The notes below the pieces were generated by a model. The model was not told where the DNA came from. It saw nothing but the letters and a program-made list of their open reading frames with translations, and ran no database searches. A stretch of 21,519 bases of DNA from Roseiarcus sp052147395 (lineage in GTDB: Bacteria > Pseudomonadota > Alphaproteobacteria > Rhizobiales > Beijerinckiaceae): contig JBKQKS010000002.1 of NCBI GenBank assembly GCA_052147395.1, positions 1 through 21,519 of the forward strand, read 5' to 3'. Shown here one piece after another: positions 6,294 through 15,988 of this stretch. Within the stretch, counting starts at the first letter, position 1. Each line of letters starts with the position of its first letter. Made by a program: the position numbers and the translations under genes.

Positions 6294-7100
6294 ATGCCAA
6301 GAGTCCGAGCGAACGGGATTACGATCAACTACGAGAGCCAAGGCGCCGGCGAACCGCTGATCCTCATTCCGTATCTCGCCGCCGACAACGCCTGCTATGC
6401 GTTCCAGGTCGCCGATTACGCCAAGCGCTTCACCTGCATCTCGCTCGATCCGCGCGGCGCCGGCGAGACCGACAAGCCGGACGGCGTCTATTCGATGGAG
6501 TTGTTCGCCGACGACGTCGCCGCTTTCATGCAGGCGATGGGCGTCGAGCGCGCCCACGTGAGCGGCGTCTCGCTCGGCGCGGCGACCGGGCTGTGGCTGG
6601 CGTCCAAATATCCGCAACGGGTAAAGACGCTCTCGGTCCACAGCTGCTGGACCAAGACCGATCCGTTCCTGAAGGTCGTCGTCGAAGGCTGGCGCAGCAT
6701 CGCCAAGGGGCTCGACAGCGTCACCGAAATGGTGATCCAGGGCATCTTCCCCTGGTGCTTCACGCCCGAACTCTACGCCGCCAAACCCGACTACATCGAG
6801 GCGCTCGCCGCCTTCGTGCGCAGCCGGCCGAAGCAGCCGATGGACGCCTTCCTGCGGCAATCGGGGGCGGTGCTCGCCCACGACGCGCTGGCGCAACTGC
6901 CGAAGATCCAGGCGCCGACCCAGATCACCTTCGGCCGCCACGACCTCGTCTGCTCGCCGCGTTTCGCCGGCGCGATGACGAGCGCGATCGAGCGCCACGA
7001 ACTCGTCGTGTTCGAGACCAGCGCTCACGCCGCCATCTACGAAAACGTCGCGGAGTTCAACGAGAAGACGCTCGACTTCCTCAGCCGCCACTCGGGGTAG
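6294..7100 (+). CDS. Alpha/beta-hydrolase fold enzyme
   Basis: 268 residues from the ATG at 6294, with a good GGGAGG ribosome site five bases upstream. The fold is recognisable in order: an N-terminal strand pair (MPRVRANGITINYESQG), a G-x-P-L-x-L-(I/L)-P strand, SLDPRGAGETDKP (50-62, the usual D-x-R-G-x-G-x-S/T-D loop), the nucleophile elbow GVSLGAA (91-97, Ser93), an acid in FGRHDLV (Asp217) and a histidine in TSAHAAIYE (His245). This is the family of 3-oxoadipate enol-lactonases, epoxide hydrolases and related esterases. The substrate cannot be told from sequence. The cap region (about 118-190) is all helical. It stands alone, with no cotranscribed neighbour. Confidence 0.9.
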   Translation: MPRVRANGITINYESQGAGEPLILIPYLAADNACYAFQVADYAKRFTCISLDPRGAGETDKPDGVYSMELFADDVAAFMQAMGVERAHVSGVSLGAATGLWLASKYPQRVKTLSVHSCWTKTDPFLKVVVEGWRSIAKGLDSVTEMVIQGIFPWCFTPELYAAKPDYIEALAAFVRSRPKQPMDAFLRQSGAVLAHDALAQLPKIQAPTQITFGRHDLVCSPRFAGAMTSAIERHELVVFETSAHAAIYENVAEFNEKTLDFLSRHSG

Positions 7101-7125
7101 GGCGCTCGCAGCTCCCTTCACCCGC

Positions 7126-7170
7126 CCTCATCCTGACCTCATCCTGAGCCTGTCGAAGGATGTCGAAGGA
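7126..7170. repeat. 24-bp repeat unit (R2) nested in another copy of itself
   Basis: An R2 unit at 7137-7160 (core CCTGAGCCTGTCGAAGG) sits between CCTCATCCTGA (7126-7136) and TGTCGAAGGA (7161-7170), which are the two halves of a second R2 unit. Sequence farther out (CCCGCC before, GCGGGAGAGG after) matches the surroundings of the simple copy at 14563-14586. Three bases of the outer unit are missing at the junction. Two tandem slippage events could give the same result. Confidence 0.7.
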
Positions 7171-7375
7171 GCGGGAGAGGATCCCGGCCCCGGCCTTCGC
7201 CCCATGAGCGCTGACATGAGTGCGGCATGCACGAATAGTCTCGGGCGCGCCGCAAATGGGCGGTCGTGGGTTGCGGCTGATCTGAACGGAAACGATATGC
7301 GTGCAATCGGTATCGGTGCGCTGGGAGAACGGGTTTTCCCGCCCGCAGGCGCGAAATTGTGTTAGATTTGCAAAC

Positions 7376-7672
7376 ATGGACAGGGATGCGATCATAGCCC
7401 GCCTGCGGGCGAGTGAGTTTGAGCTTCGCGCCCGGGGCGTGACGCATGCCGCCGTGTTTGGCTCGCGCGCGCGTCGCGACAGCCGTCCCGACAGCGATAC
7501 CGACATCATGATCGACGTTGATCCCGAGGCCCACATCTCCCTTTATGATTACGTGGGGTTGAAGGAGTATATTGCGAGCCTGTTCGAAGGCCCCGTCGAC
7601 GTGGTGAGCCGTGATGGTCTGAAACCTTTTGTGCGCCCTGCCGCGACGGCTGATGCGGTCTATGCCTTCTGA
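7376..7672 (+). CDS. MntA-type minimal nucleotidyltransferase (putative antitoxin)
   Basis: 98 residues from the ATG at 7376. It has the pol-beta nucleotidyltransferase signature GS-x10-D-x-D (Gly29-Ser30 ... Asp41, Asp43) in VFGSRARRDSRPDSDTDI, and a third acidic position in PVDVVS (Asp75). Proteins of this size paired with a HepT-like protein act as MntA antitoxins, which AMPylate the HepT ribonuclease on a tyrosine and so silence it. The partner gene overlaps its stop by 11 bases, as expected for a toxin-antitoxin operon. There is no clear ribosome site before the ATG, so a short or leaderless transcript is possible. The position beside an AT-rich acquired gene suggests an accessory locus. 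Confidence 0.87.
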   Translation: MDRDAIIARLRASEFELRARGVTHAAVFGSRARRDSRPDSDTDIMIDVDPEAHISLYDYVGLKEYIASLFEGPVDVVSRDGLKPFVRPAATADAVYAF

Positions 7673-8015
7673 TTCCGCCGTCACTTCGCTCCGCGACATT
7701 CTCTACCACATCGAGCTTGCGCAATCCTTCGCGGCAGGCTTCGACAGCGCCGCCTTTCACGGCGACTTGCGCACGATCTTTGCCGTCACGCGTTGCCTCG
7801 AGATCATTTCCGAGGCTTCGCGCCGGCTGCCGCCGTCGTTGAAAGACCGGCATCCCTCGATTCCATGGAAGCGCATGGCCGGCGCCGGCAACGTCTATCG
7901 CCACGACTACGAAGACGTGGCCGCCAATTACGTTTGGGACACGCTGCAAGACGAGCTGCCGCCCTTGCGTGCGGTTGTCGAGCAGGAATTACGCGCCTTC
8001 GGAGCCTCGCCCTGA
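7662..8015 (+). CDS. HepT-like ribonuclease toxin (DUF86 family)
   Basis: 117 residues from the ATG at 7662, overlapping the nucleotidyltransferase stop by 11 bases. It is an all-helical HEPN protein, with helices SLRDILYHIELAQSF and RTIFAVTRCLEIISEASRRL and a C-terminal Asp/Glu-Leu-rich helix. The conserved block is IPWKRMAGAGNVYRHDYEDV (68-87), the HEPN active-site segment. In classical HepT this reads R-N-x3-H-x-Y (the Rx4-6xY motif). Here Asn77, His81 and Tyr83 align, but the arginine position is Gly76, with an arginine shifted to 80. Tyr83 is the residue MntA would AMPylate. The variant may still be an RNase, as many DUF86 proteins have this form, but activity is not certain. Confidence 0.83.
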   Translation: MPSDSAVTSLRDILYHIELAQSFAAGFDSAAFHGDLRTIFAVTRCLEIISEASRRLPPSLKDRHPSIPWKRMAGAGNVYRHDYEDVAANYVWDTLQDELPPLRAVVEQELRAFGASP

Positions 8016-8102
8016 TTTACGGCTGGGCGCGGGTCTCGCCGGACGGCGAGGGCCGAGTTGCTCGACCGCATCATGCTCCTCGGCGTGAAGCCCGACAGGG
8101 AG

Positions 8103-8921
8103 TTACAGGAGCGCGGGAGCGCAAGGAATTCGAGTCCTTGGCGTAATGCACGCTCGCCAGATGCCATCGGGCGCATGCAGGTCAGGGCCGCTAATCATTT
8201 CCTTGCAAAAAATCATAGCATGCGACGAGCCACGATAAATGTTGAAGCCGTCGCATTGTTCAGTATTCATATAATGAATTATCGGTAATTTCGCTCTAAG
8301 ACTAGCAACGCAGTCAAACGCGGAAAAGCTATAGAAAACACCATCCGCATCGCTTGTCTTGTACATCTTACCACGTGTTTGCGCCCAAACAACGACAGGC
8401 CAAAGACCGACGCTTTTTAACAAATACTTGGCAGTCTTTGTTAGGAAATTTCCCTGTCCTATGTTATTGCTGTCAGAAATCATAACGCCTTTTCTTGCGA
8501 CACGCGCCATTTCTGTCACAGCTGTAAGCGGGTCTGAAATGTGATGGAGTACACCTGTCTCAATAACATAATCGAAGCTATCGTCTTCGAAAGGTAATTT
8601 TAGCGCGTCGCCTGGGAGTAATTCGGTTGGAGTAAGTCCATTTCGGTAACCAACTTCACGGAGGGCATCAACAGGCTCAATGCCAATCACTTTTGCAGTC
8701 GGCCATTTAACTTTTAATTTCTGCATTGCTCTGCCAGTTCCAGCGCCGACATCTAGGACGCTATTTACAGGGCCGAATACCTCTGCGAGACCCATGAAGG
8801 CGCCTAAGGCGCGGCCGTGTTCATCATCTGGATGGACGTGCATTGCGTCATAGTGTTCCGCCGTGCGCTGGTAATATGCACGTTGCGCTTGTACATCCGA
8901 AGGTGTCGCATATTTAGACAT
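8103..8921 (-). CDS. Class I SAM-dependent methyltransferase, AT-rich and probably acquired
   Basis: 272 residues. It has a Methyltransf_11/25-type Rossmann domain: motif I SVLDVGAGTGRA (54-65), acidic ribose binder E82 (VIGIEPV), GDALKLPF (104-111) and FDYVIETGVLHHI (116-128). No substrate is evident; such stand-alone enzymes often modify small molecules or surface sugars. From about 8200 to 8940 the base composition is far more AT-rich than anything else in the window, pointing to horizontal transfer. The last ~30 codons (8103 to ~8200) return to host-like GC and match no family feature, so the original stop was probably lost at the junction and the frame now reads through flanking DNA. The start MSKYATPSDV has no strong ribosome site. 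No neighbour shares its strand until secA. Confidence 0.85.
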   Translation of the reverse strand: MSKYATPSDVQAQRAYYQRTAEHYDAMHVHPDDEHGRALGAFMGLAEVFGPVNSVLDVGAGTGRAMQKLKVKWPTAKVIGIEPVDALREVGYRNGLTPTELLPGDALKLPFEDDSFDYVIETGVLHHISDPLTAVTEMARVARKGVMISDSNNIGQGNFLTKTAKYLLKSVGLWPVVVWAQTRGKMYKTSDADGVFYSFSAFDCVASLRAKLPIIHYMNTEQCDGFNIYRGSSHAMIFCKEMISGPDLHAPDGIWRACITPRTRIPCAPALL

Positions 8922-9005
8922 GACGCCCCCTAAGGTCCCTTTGCCAGATTCGGCGGAGCATTCAAGTAGCGGGATTAGAATGCGCGCAATCGGCGTCGCT
9001 TCCCT

Positions 9006-9019
9006 GTAACCGGGCCGAA
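9006..9019. repeat. Solo end of repeat family R1
   Basis: GTAACCGGGCCGAA is identical over 14 bp to the left outer end of R1 copy 1 (1152-1165). It is followed by a loosely similar GC-rich dyad but no core. It lies between the methyltransferase gene and the secA stop, and is likely a decayed or partial R1 element. Confidence 0.45.
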
Positions 9020-9075
9020 CACCCGAACGGGCGCCGCCGCGCCCGCTCGCCGAACGTCTCTGCGCGTCGCAACCT

Positions 9076-11901
<2,826 letters not shown>

Positions 11902-12243
11902 CCTTTCCGGCCCGCGCCGAGCTTCGCCCGGGAGCGGCCCGCCCGTCGCACCCGCGCTTCGTCCGCGCCCTCGATCAAGGGAAATTCGTCAATCGCGGAA
12001 GGCCGCGGGCGCATTCCTGGCCCGGGCGCCGCTCTCTCTCGCCCATCCCGCAGAGCGCCGCTCAGATAGGCGCCGCGGCCCGGGTTGTCAACGAATTGGA
12101 CAATTCCGCGTCCATTCGACGCCGTCTCGCCGCTTTTTTGCTGTTGCATTTCGACCGGTTGCACGTAAACTTTTCATTAACGTGCTTGTCGGTCGTCCGA
12201 TGAGGCCGGGCGCCTCGTCGGGATAGCCGAAAGGGGTGTGCGG
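11902..12243. other. Intergenic region between divergent secA and the cyclopropane-synthase-like gene
   Basis: 342 bp holding the promoters of both genes. The right part is AT-richer. The dyad at 12161-12185 lies about 60 bp before the downstream start. A minus-strand frame of ~90 codons (11892-12164) has no recognisable features, and I do not call it. Confidence 0.5.
12161..12185. promoter_or_regulatory. Inverted repeat in the promoter region of the cyclopropane-synthase-like gene
   Basis: GCACGT (12161-12166) and ACGTGC (12180-12185) flank an AT-rich 13-bp spacer (AAACTTTTCATTA). It could be an operator, or the spacer may overlap promoter elements. The start codon is 58 bp farther on. Confidence 0.3.
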
Positions 12244-13497
12244 ATGAGTGCGGTTTTCGCGTACTTCGTTGCGAAGGTGGTCCGTCGCGGGGATCTCGAG
12301 GTCGAGACCGCGGACGGGGTGAAACGGCGGTTCGGCGACGGCTCCGGGCCGTCGCTCGCGATCCGGCTCAACGATCGCGGCGCGGAATGGCGGATCATGG
12401 CCGATCCCGAGTTGGCGCTCGGCGAAATGTACATGGAGGGCCGCGTCGATCTCGTCCGCGGTGAGCTCTGCGATCTCGCCAACCTCGGGGCGCAGAACCT
12501 GGCGGCCGGCAACGCGCCGCGCTGGGTCGCCTGGCTCAATGGGTTGCGCATCCTGCTGCGCGATCGCCGTCAGCGCAACGACCGCAGGCGCGCGCGGCGC
12601 AATATCTCGACCCATTACGATCTCGACCATCGGCTGTACGATCTGTTCCTCGACTCCGACAGGCAGTATTCGTGCGCCTATTTCGAATTTCCGGGCCAGA
12701 GCCTCGAAGAGGCGCAGCTCGCCAAGAAGCGCCATATCGCCGCCAAGATGCTGGTCGGCGAGGGTCAGAGCGTGCTCGACATCGGCTGCGGCTTCGGCGG
12801 CCTCGGGCTCTATCTGGCTCAGTACGCTGGCGCCCGCGTGACCGGGGTCACGCTTTCGCAGGAACAGCAGACCATCGCCAGCGCCCGCGCCCGCGACGCA
12901 AGGTTGGATGCGCGCGCGGAATTCCGCTTGCAGGACTATCGCGACGTGCAGGGCCGGTTCGACCGGCTGGTGTCGGTCGGCATGTTCGAGCACGTCGGCG
13001 CCGCAAGCTTCGACGAATACTTCGAGCACGTCCACCGGCTGCTCGACGACGACGGGGTGATGGTGCTGCACGCGATCGGCCGCAGCGACCCGCCCGGCGC
13101 CACCAACCCCTGGATCGACAAGTATATCTTCCCGGGCGGCTACATCCCGGCGGTGTCCGAAGCGCTGGCCTCGATCGAGCGGCGCAAGCTCTTCGTCACC
13201 GATGTCGAGATCCTCAGGCTGCACTACGCCGATACGCTCAGGGCATGGCGCCAGCGGTTCGCCGCCCGGCGCGACGAGGCCAAGGCGATGTACGACGAGC
13301 GGTTCTGCCGCATGTGGGAGTTCTATCTCGCCGGCTCGGAGAGCGCGTTCCGCGTCGACGCGCACATGGTCTTCCAGGTCCAGATCGCCAAAAGGCAGAA
13401 CGTCGTGCCACGCACCCGCAACTACATCCTCGATCGCGAGGCGCAGCTGCGCCGCCGCGAAGGCGCGACCGCGATCCCGTTCCGGCAGACCGGCTGA
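12244..13497 (+). CDS. Cyclopropane-fatty-acyl-phospholipid synthase family methyltransferase
   Basis: 417 residues from the ATG at 12244, with AAAGGGG about seven bases upstream (a GTG two codons earlier is less likely). The N-terminal domain (about 1-110) is the lipid-binding part of the family. Then come the signature ISTHYDLDHRLYDLFLD (121-137) and QYSCAYFEFP (141-150), where Cfa-type enzymes contact bicarbonate and the lipid, and the SAM motif SVLDIGCGFGGLGLYLA (176-192). YIFPGGYIPAVSE later is also typical. The enzyme adds a methylene or methyl group from SAM across a cis double bond of membrane phospholipid acyl chains. The C-terminal end is shorter in conserved motifs than E. coli Cfa, so a related lipid methyltransferase cannot be excluded. 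Convergent with the dehydrogenase gene, 13 bp apart. Confidence 0.9.
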   Translation: MSAVFAYFVAKVVRRGDLEVETADGVKRRFGDGSGPSLAIRLNDRGAEWRIMADPELALGEMYMEGRVDLVRGELCDLANLGAQNLAAGNAPRWVAWLNGLRILLRDRRQRNDRRRARRNISTHYDLDHRLYDLFLDSDRQYSCAYFEFPGQSLEEAQLAKKRHIAAKMLVGEGQSVLDIGCGFGGLGLYLAQYAGARVTGVTLSQEQQTIASARARDARLDARAEFRLQDYRDVQGRFDRLVSVGMFEHVGAASFDEYFEHVHRLLDDDGVMVLHAIGRSDPPGATNPWIDKYIFPGGYIPAVSEALASIERRKLFVTDVEILRLHYADTLRAWRQRFAARRDEAKAMYDERFCRMWEFYLAGSESAFRVDAHMVFQVQIAKRQNVVPRTRNYILDREAQLRRREGATAIPFRQTG

Positions 13498-13510
13498 CGG
13501 CGGGAGCGGC

Positions 13511-14293
13511 TCACGCACGGCGCATCATCGACATCGCGACGGCGGTGGCGACGCGCCGCGGTGTGATGCGGATGGCCTGCGCCATGATCCAGTTCATCGC
13601 GCCGGGGATCACGACGCGCTGGCCGCGCACGAAGGCGTCGTAGCCGATGGCGGCGACCTCTGCGGACGTCATCAGGCGCTTGTCCTTGACCAGCGCGGAC
13701 TCCTGCATCGCCGCGCGGTCCTGGAATCCGGAAGCGGTCGCTCCTGGGCACAGCGCCGTCACGGTGACGCCGTCGCCCGCGAGCTCCTCGGCGATCGCCT
13801 CCGAAAAGCTGAGGACGAAGGCCTTGCTCGCACAATAGACCGCCATCATCGGCCCAGGCTGGAACGAAGCGGTCGAGGCGACGTTGAGCAGCTTGCCTTT
13901 GCGCGCGACGAGACCCGGCAGGAACAGCCGGGTCAGCGCGACCAGCGTCCTCATGTTGAGATCCATCATCGCGAGCTGGTCGGCGAGCGCACTGTCCTTG
14001 AATTCACCGAACAGGCCATGGCCGGCGTTGTTGACGAGCGCGTCGATCACGAGGCCGCGCCGCGAAACCTCGTCGAACAGCTTTTCAGCGCCCGCGGCGT
14101 CGGCGAGGTCGACGCCGATGACCTCGACCCTGATCTTGTTGTTGCTGGCGAGCTCGCCGGCGAGCGCGCGCATTTTGTCGACGCGGCGCGCCGCGAGCAC
14201 GAGATCGTAGCCGCCAGCGGCGAAGCGTTCGGCGAGCGCCTTGCCGATGCCTGAAGAGGCGCCGGTGACGAGCGCCGTTTTCGATCGAGCCAT
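13511..14293 (-). CDS. Short-chain dehydrogenase/reductase (SDR)
   Basis: 260 residues, a classical SDR. The cofactor loop is TGASSGIG (10-17), the acidic/basic end of strand 2 is AARRVDK (favouring NADP), NNAG is at 88-91, and the catalytic Ser140, Tyr153 and Lys157 (VAST...YCASK) have the right spacing. PG follows at the end of strand 6 (LCPGATASG). It resembles the DltE/YqjQ-like oxidoreductases that reduce carbonyls of unknown substrates. The C-terminal end is hydrophobic and basic (MNWIMAQAIRITPRRVATAV), as in family members found next to membrane-lipid genes. It is convergent with the cyclopropane-synthase-like gene, which hints at, but does not prove, a lipid role. Confidence 0.93.
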   Translation of the reverse strand: MARSKTALVTGASSGIGKALAERFAAGGYDLVLAARRVDKMRALAGELASNNKIRVEVIGVDLADAAGAEKLFDEVSRRGLVIDALVNNAGHGLFGEFKDSALADQLAMMDLNMRTLVALTRLFLPGLVARKGKLLNVASTASFQPGPMMAVYCASKAFVLSFSEAIAEELAGDGVTVTALCPGATASGFQDRAAMQESALVKDKRLMTSAEVAAIGYDAFVRGQRVVIPGAMNWIMAQAIRITPRRVATAVAMSMMRRA

Positions 14294-14370
14294 GCGGGTT
14301 CTCCTATGCGTTTAAACACGTCGACCCATTAGCCGCCGCCTCTCAGCACGCCGCCTCGGCCAACTCGACG

Positions 14371-14531
14371 AGACGGCGCAATTCTGTAGCCGAGGTCCCT
14401 CATCCTGAGCTTGTCGAAGGACGACCTCGGTCGGCGCGCAAGCGCCTCGTTTTCACACGACTCTTCCAAGCGGAGACAGCGAGGTCAGCGACCTCGCCTA
14501 CGAGGGCGCCGGGGAATTTTCCCCGGCTACA
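14371..14531. repeat. Hairpin-ended intergenic repeat, family R1, copy 3 (inverted, interrupted)
   Basis: The R1 element in the opposite orientation to copies 1 and 2, in the 322-bp gap between the dehydrogenase and the unknown protein. The core is 14384-14501. The hairpin whose loop is GTC/GTT in the other copies is split by a 24-bp R2 unit at 14398-14421. The outer end forms a further hairpin, CCGGGGA-ATTT-TCCCCGG (14509-14526). Beyond it, 14563-14586 is a separate R2 unit. Confidence 0.78.
14398..14421. repeat. 24-bp repeat unit (R2) inserted in R1 copy 3
   Basis: Core CCTGAGCTTGTCGAAGG. The flanks CCGAGGTC (14390-14397) and CGACCTCGG (14422-14430) rejoin to the uninterrupted hairpin of copies 1 and 2 with only the two loop bases missing. 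The unit is identical to the one at 14563-14586 in opposite orientation. Confidence 0.8.
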
Positions 14532-14562
14532 ATCGACCACCCTCACCCCAACCCTCTCTCGC

Positions 14563-14586
14563 TCCTTCGACAAGCTCAGGATGAGG
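14563..14586. repeat. 24-bp repeat unit (R2), simple copy
   Basis: An R2 unit on the minus strand (core CCTTCGACAAGCTCAGG on the plus strand). Its surroundings, a GAGAGAGG-like run on one side and GGGCGGG on the other, match those of the composite copy at 7126-7170. It lies about 30 bp past the stop of the unknown 201-residue protein. Confidence 0.75.
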
Positions 14587-14615
14587 GCGGGACAGGGGGG
14601 CAAATCCGCGGCGCG

Positions 14616-15221
14616 CTATTCGCCGGCGTCGACGACGAAGGGCACGCCCTCGTGGCCGCCGTCGCCGCGCTCGAAAGGGGTCGGCTCGCGCCCGAGGATC
14701 TCGGCCGTGCGCTGATGCCAATCCGAGTCGACGGTGAAGCAGCCTTCCTTCTCCGCCGCCTCGGCCCAATGCAGCACCGCCAGCGCCTTGCGCTTGCGAT
14801 TGCCGACATATTCCAGCGTGACCAGCCAGGTCGGCCCGGGATCGCGCGGGCGCAGGTCCTGAATGCCGTTCTCCAGGTGGGTCGCGACCTCGATCTGCAG
14901 CGCGAGCCAATCGATGAGCTCGCCGTCGCGCAGCTCGCCGAGCCGCGTCAGCGCCGCGCGCCACTGCTCCGAACGCCGGGCGCGCGGGTCGTCGCGGAAG
15001 GGATGATGACGCGTCCATTCGTGGATGAGCCGCCATTTTTCGAAGCTCGCGCGGCGCAACGCGACGCCGTGAGGCGGCGTCGTCTCCTCGGCCTGCCGGA
15101 CCGCCCGCAACTCTTCTTGAAACGCCTGCGCGCGGCTGCGCGGGAAGGGCCGCGCGCCGCTCGCCATCGCTTCGAACTTCGCCGTGTCGTCGAGCCCGCA
15201 AGCCAGGTCGCTCTCGTCCAT
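14616..15221 (-). CDS. Hypothetical protein, predicted FixK/FNR-regulon member
   Basis: 201 residues from the ATG at 15219-15221, preceded by GGAGG at 15234-15230. I do not recognise the family. The protein is soluble, acidic and rich in Trp and Arg, with no signal peptide, membrane segment or cysteine cluster. The middle (FEKWRLIHEWTRHHPFRDD; ELIDWLALQIEVATHLENG) is helical, and a later strand-like part reads TWLVTLEYVGNRKRKALAVLHWAEAA, shown here in pieces: TWLVTLEYVGN then KALAVLHWAEAA. Its start lies 54 bp from the centre of an FNR/FixK-type box (15269-15282), as does the start of the divergent response regulator, so it is probably switched on with low oxygen. The gene is real by codon use and ribosome site; the function is unknown. 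Confidence 0.72.
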   Translation of the reverse strand: MDESDLACGLDDTAKFEAMASGARPFPRSRAQAFQEELRAVRQAEETTPPHGVALRRASFEKWRLIHEWTRHHPFRDDPRARRSEQWRAALTRLGELRDGELIDWLALQIEVATHLENGIQDLRPRDPGPTWLVTLEYVGNRKRKALAVLHWAEAAEKEGCFTVDSDWHQRTAEILGREPTPFERGDGGHEGVPFVVDAGE

Positions 15222-15268
15222 CCGCTCGTCCTCCGCTTCCCCCGGCCGCAATAAACTAAGCGTCGACT

Positions 15269-15282
15269 TTGACCCGCGTCAA
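15269..15282. promoter_or_regulatory. FNR/FixK-type box between divergent promoters
   Basis: TTGAC-CCGC-GTCAA is a perfect inverted repeat matching the Fnr/FixK consensus (TTGAY-N4-RTCAA). Its centre is 53.5 bp from the response-regulator ATG and 54.5 bp from the unknown protein's ATG. A class II position (-41.5) would give leaders of about 12-13 nt in both directions. Confidence 0.72.
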
Positions 15283-15328
15283 TGCGTCCGCCGCTTGCGT
15301 TCGGTCAGCGGACAGGCCATGTAGTCGC

Positions 15329-15988
15329 ATGCTACGCAAGTTCGTCATCGCCGACGACCACGCCCTGTTCCGCACCGGCCTGCGGCTGTTGCTCGTCGAC
15401 GGCTGCGGACCGGGCGAAGTGCGCGAGGCCGCCAATGTGCAGGAATTGCGCGCGCTGCTCGGCGCCGATGCGCAAGTGGATCTCGTCGTCGTCGATTTGC
15501 TGATGCCGGGCATGAGCGGGGGGGCGACGGTGCGCGAGCTGCGCGCCGCCTTTCCCGGCCGCAGGTTCGTGGTGATGTCGGCCTCCGAGGAACGCCAGCA
15601 CGTGCTCGACGCACTCGCCGCCGGCGCTTTCGGCTACATCCCGAAGTCGCTGGATCCGCAGGCGATGATCGCCGCCTTCGCGCAGATCCTCAACGGCGGC
15701 ATCTATGCGCCGACGCTGCTGCTCGCCGAGCCCGCGGCGCCGCCCGATCCGCCGTCTCCGGCGATCGACGGGCAGATCCTCGCCATGCTGACCCCGCGCC
15801 AATGCGAAGTGCTGCGGCTGCTCGGCAAGGGGCAGGCGAACAAGGAAATCGCGCGCGCGCTCGACATTTCCGAGGGCACGGTCAAAATCCACCTCGCCGC
15901 CATATTCCGCCTGCTCGACGTGCGCAACCGCACCGAGGCCGTGCTGAAAGCGAGCGCGCTCGACCTCGAGCCGCGCTCGGAGAATTGA
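15329..15988 (+). CDS. LuxR/NarL-type two-component response regulator
   Basis: 219 residues from the ATG at 15329. The receiver domain (1-125) has the acidic pair D9-D10, phospho-acceptor D56 (VVVDLLMPG), Ser at the Thr/Ser switch position (VVMSASEE) and Lys in YIPKSLDP. A Pro-rich linker (about 133-150) leads to a GerE/LuxR helix-turn-helix: LTPRQCEVLRLLGKG, then NKEIARALDISEGTVKIHL, then VRNRTEAV. It should bind DNA after phosphorylation. The best kinase partner is the hybrid histidine kinase convergent with it (16211-17776). The FNR/FixK box 54 bp upstream suggests oxygen-dependent expression and possible feedback. There is no good ribosome site before the ATG. An upstream in-frame start at 15269 would overlap the box and is unlikely. 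Confidence 0.93.
   Translation: MLRKFVIADDHALFRTGLRLLLVDGCGPGEVREAANVQELRALLGADAQVDLVVVDLLMPGMSGGATVRELRAAFPGRRFVVMSASEERQHVLDALAAGAFGYIPKSLDPQAMIAAFAQILNGGIYAPTLLLAEPAAPPDPPSPAIDGQILAMLTPRQCEVLRLLGKGQANKEIARALDISEGTVKIHLAAIFRLLDVRNRTEAVLKASALDLEPRSEN

Noticed and set aside
8036..8148. A possible gene remnant reading AELLDRIMLLGVKPDREL then, after a one-base shift, ERKEFESLA and a stop
   Set aside because: It has protein-like character and sits at the island junction, but it is too short to assign and needs a frameshift. Not annotated.
12086..12108. TTGTC-N9-GACAA as another FNR/FixK-type box
   Set aside because: The spacer is 9 rather than 4 bases and the half-site is TTGTC, not TTGAY.
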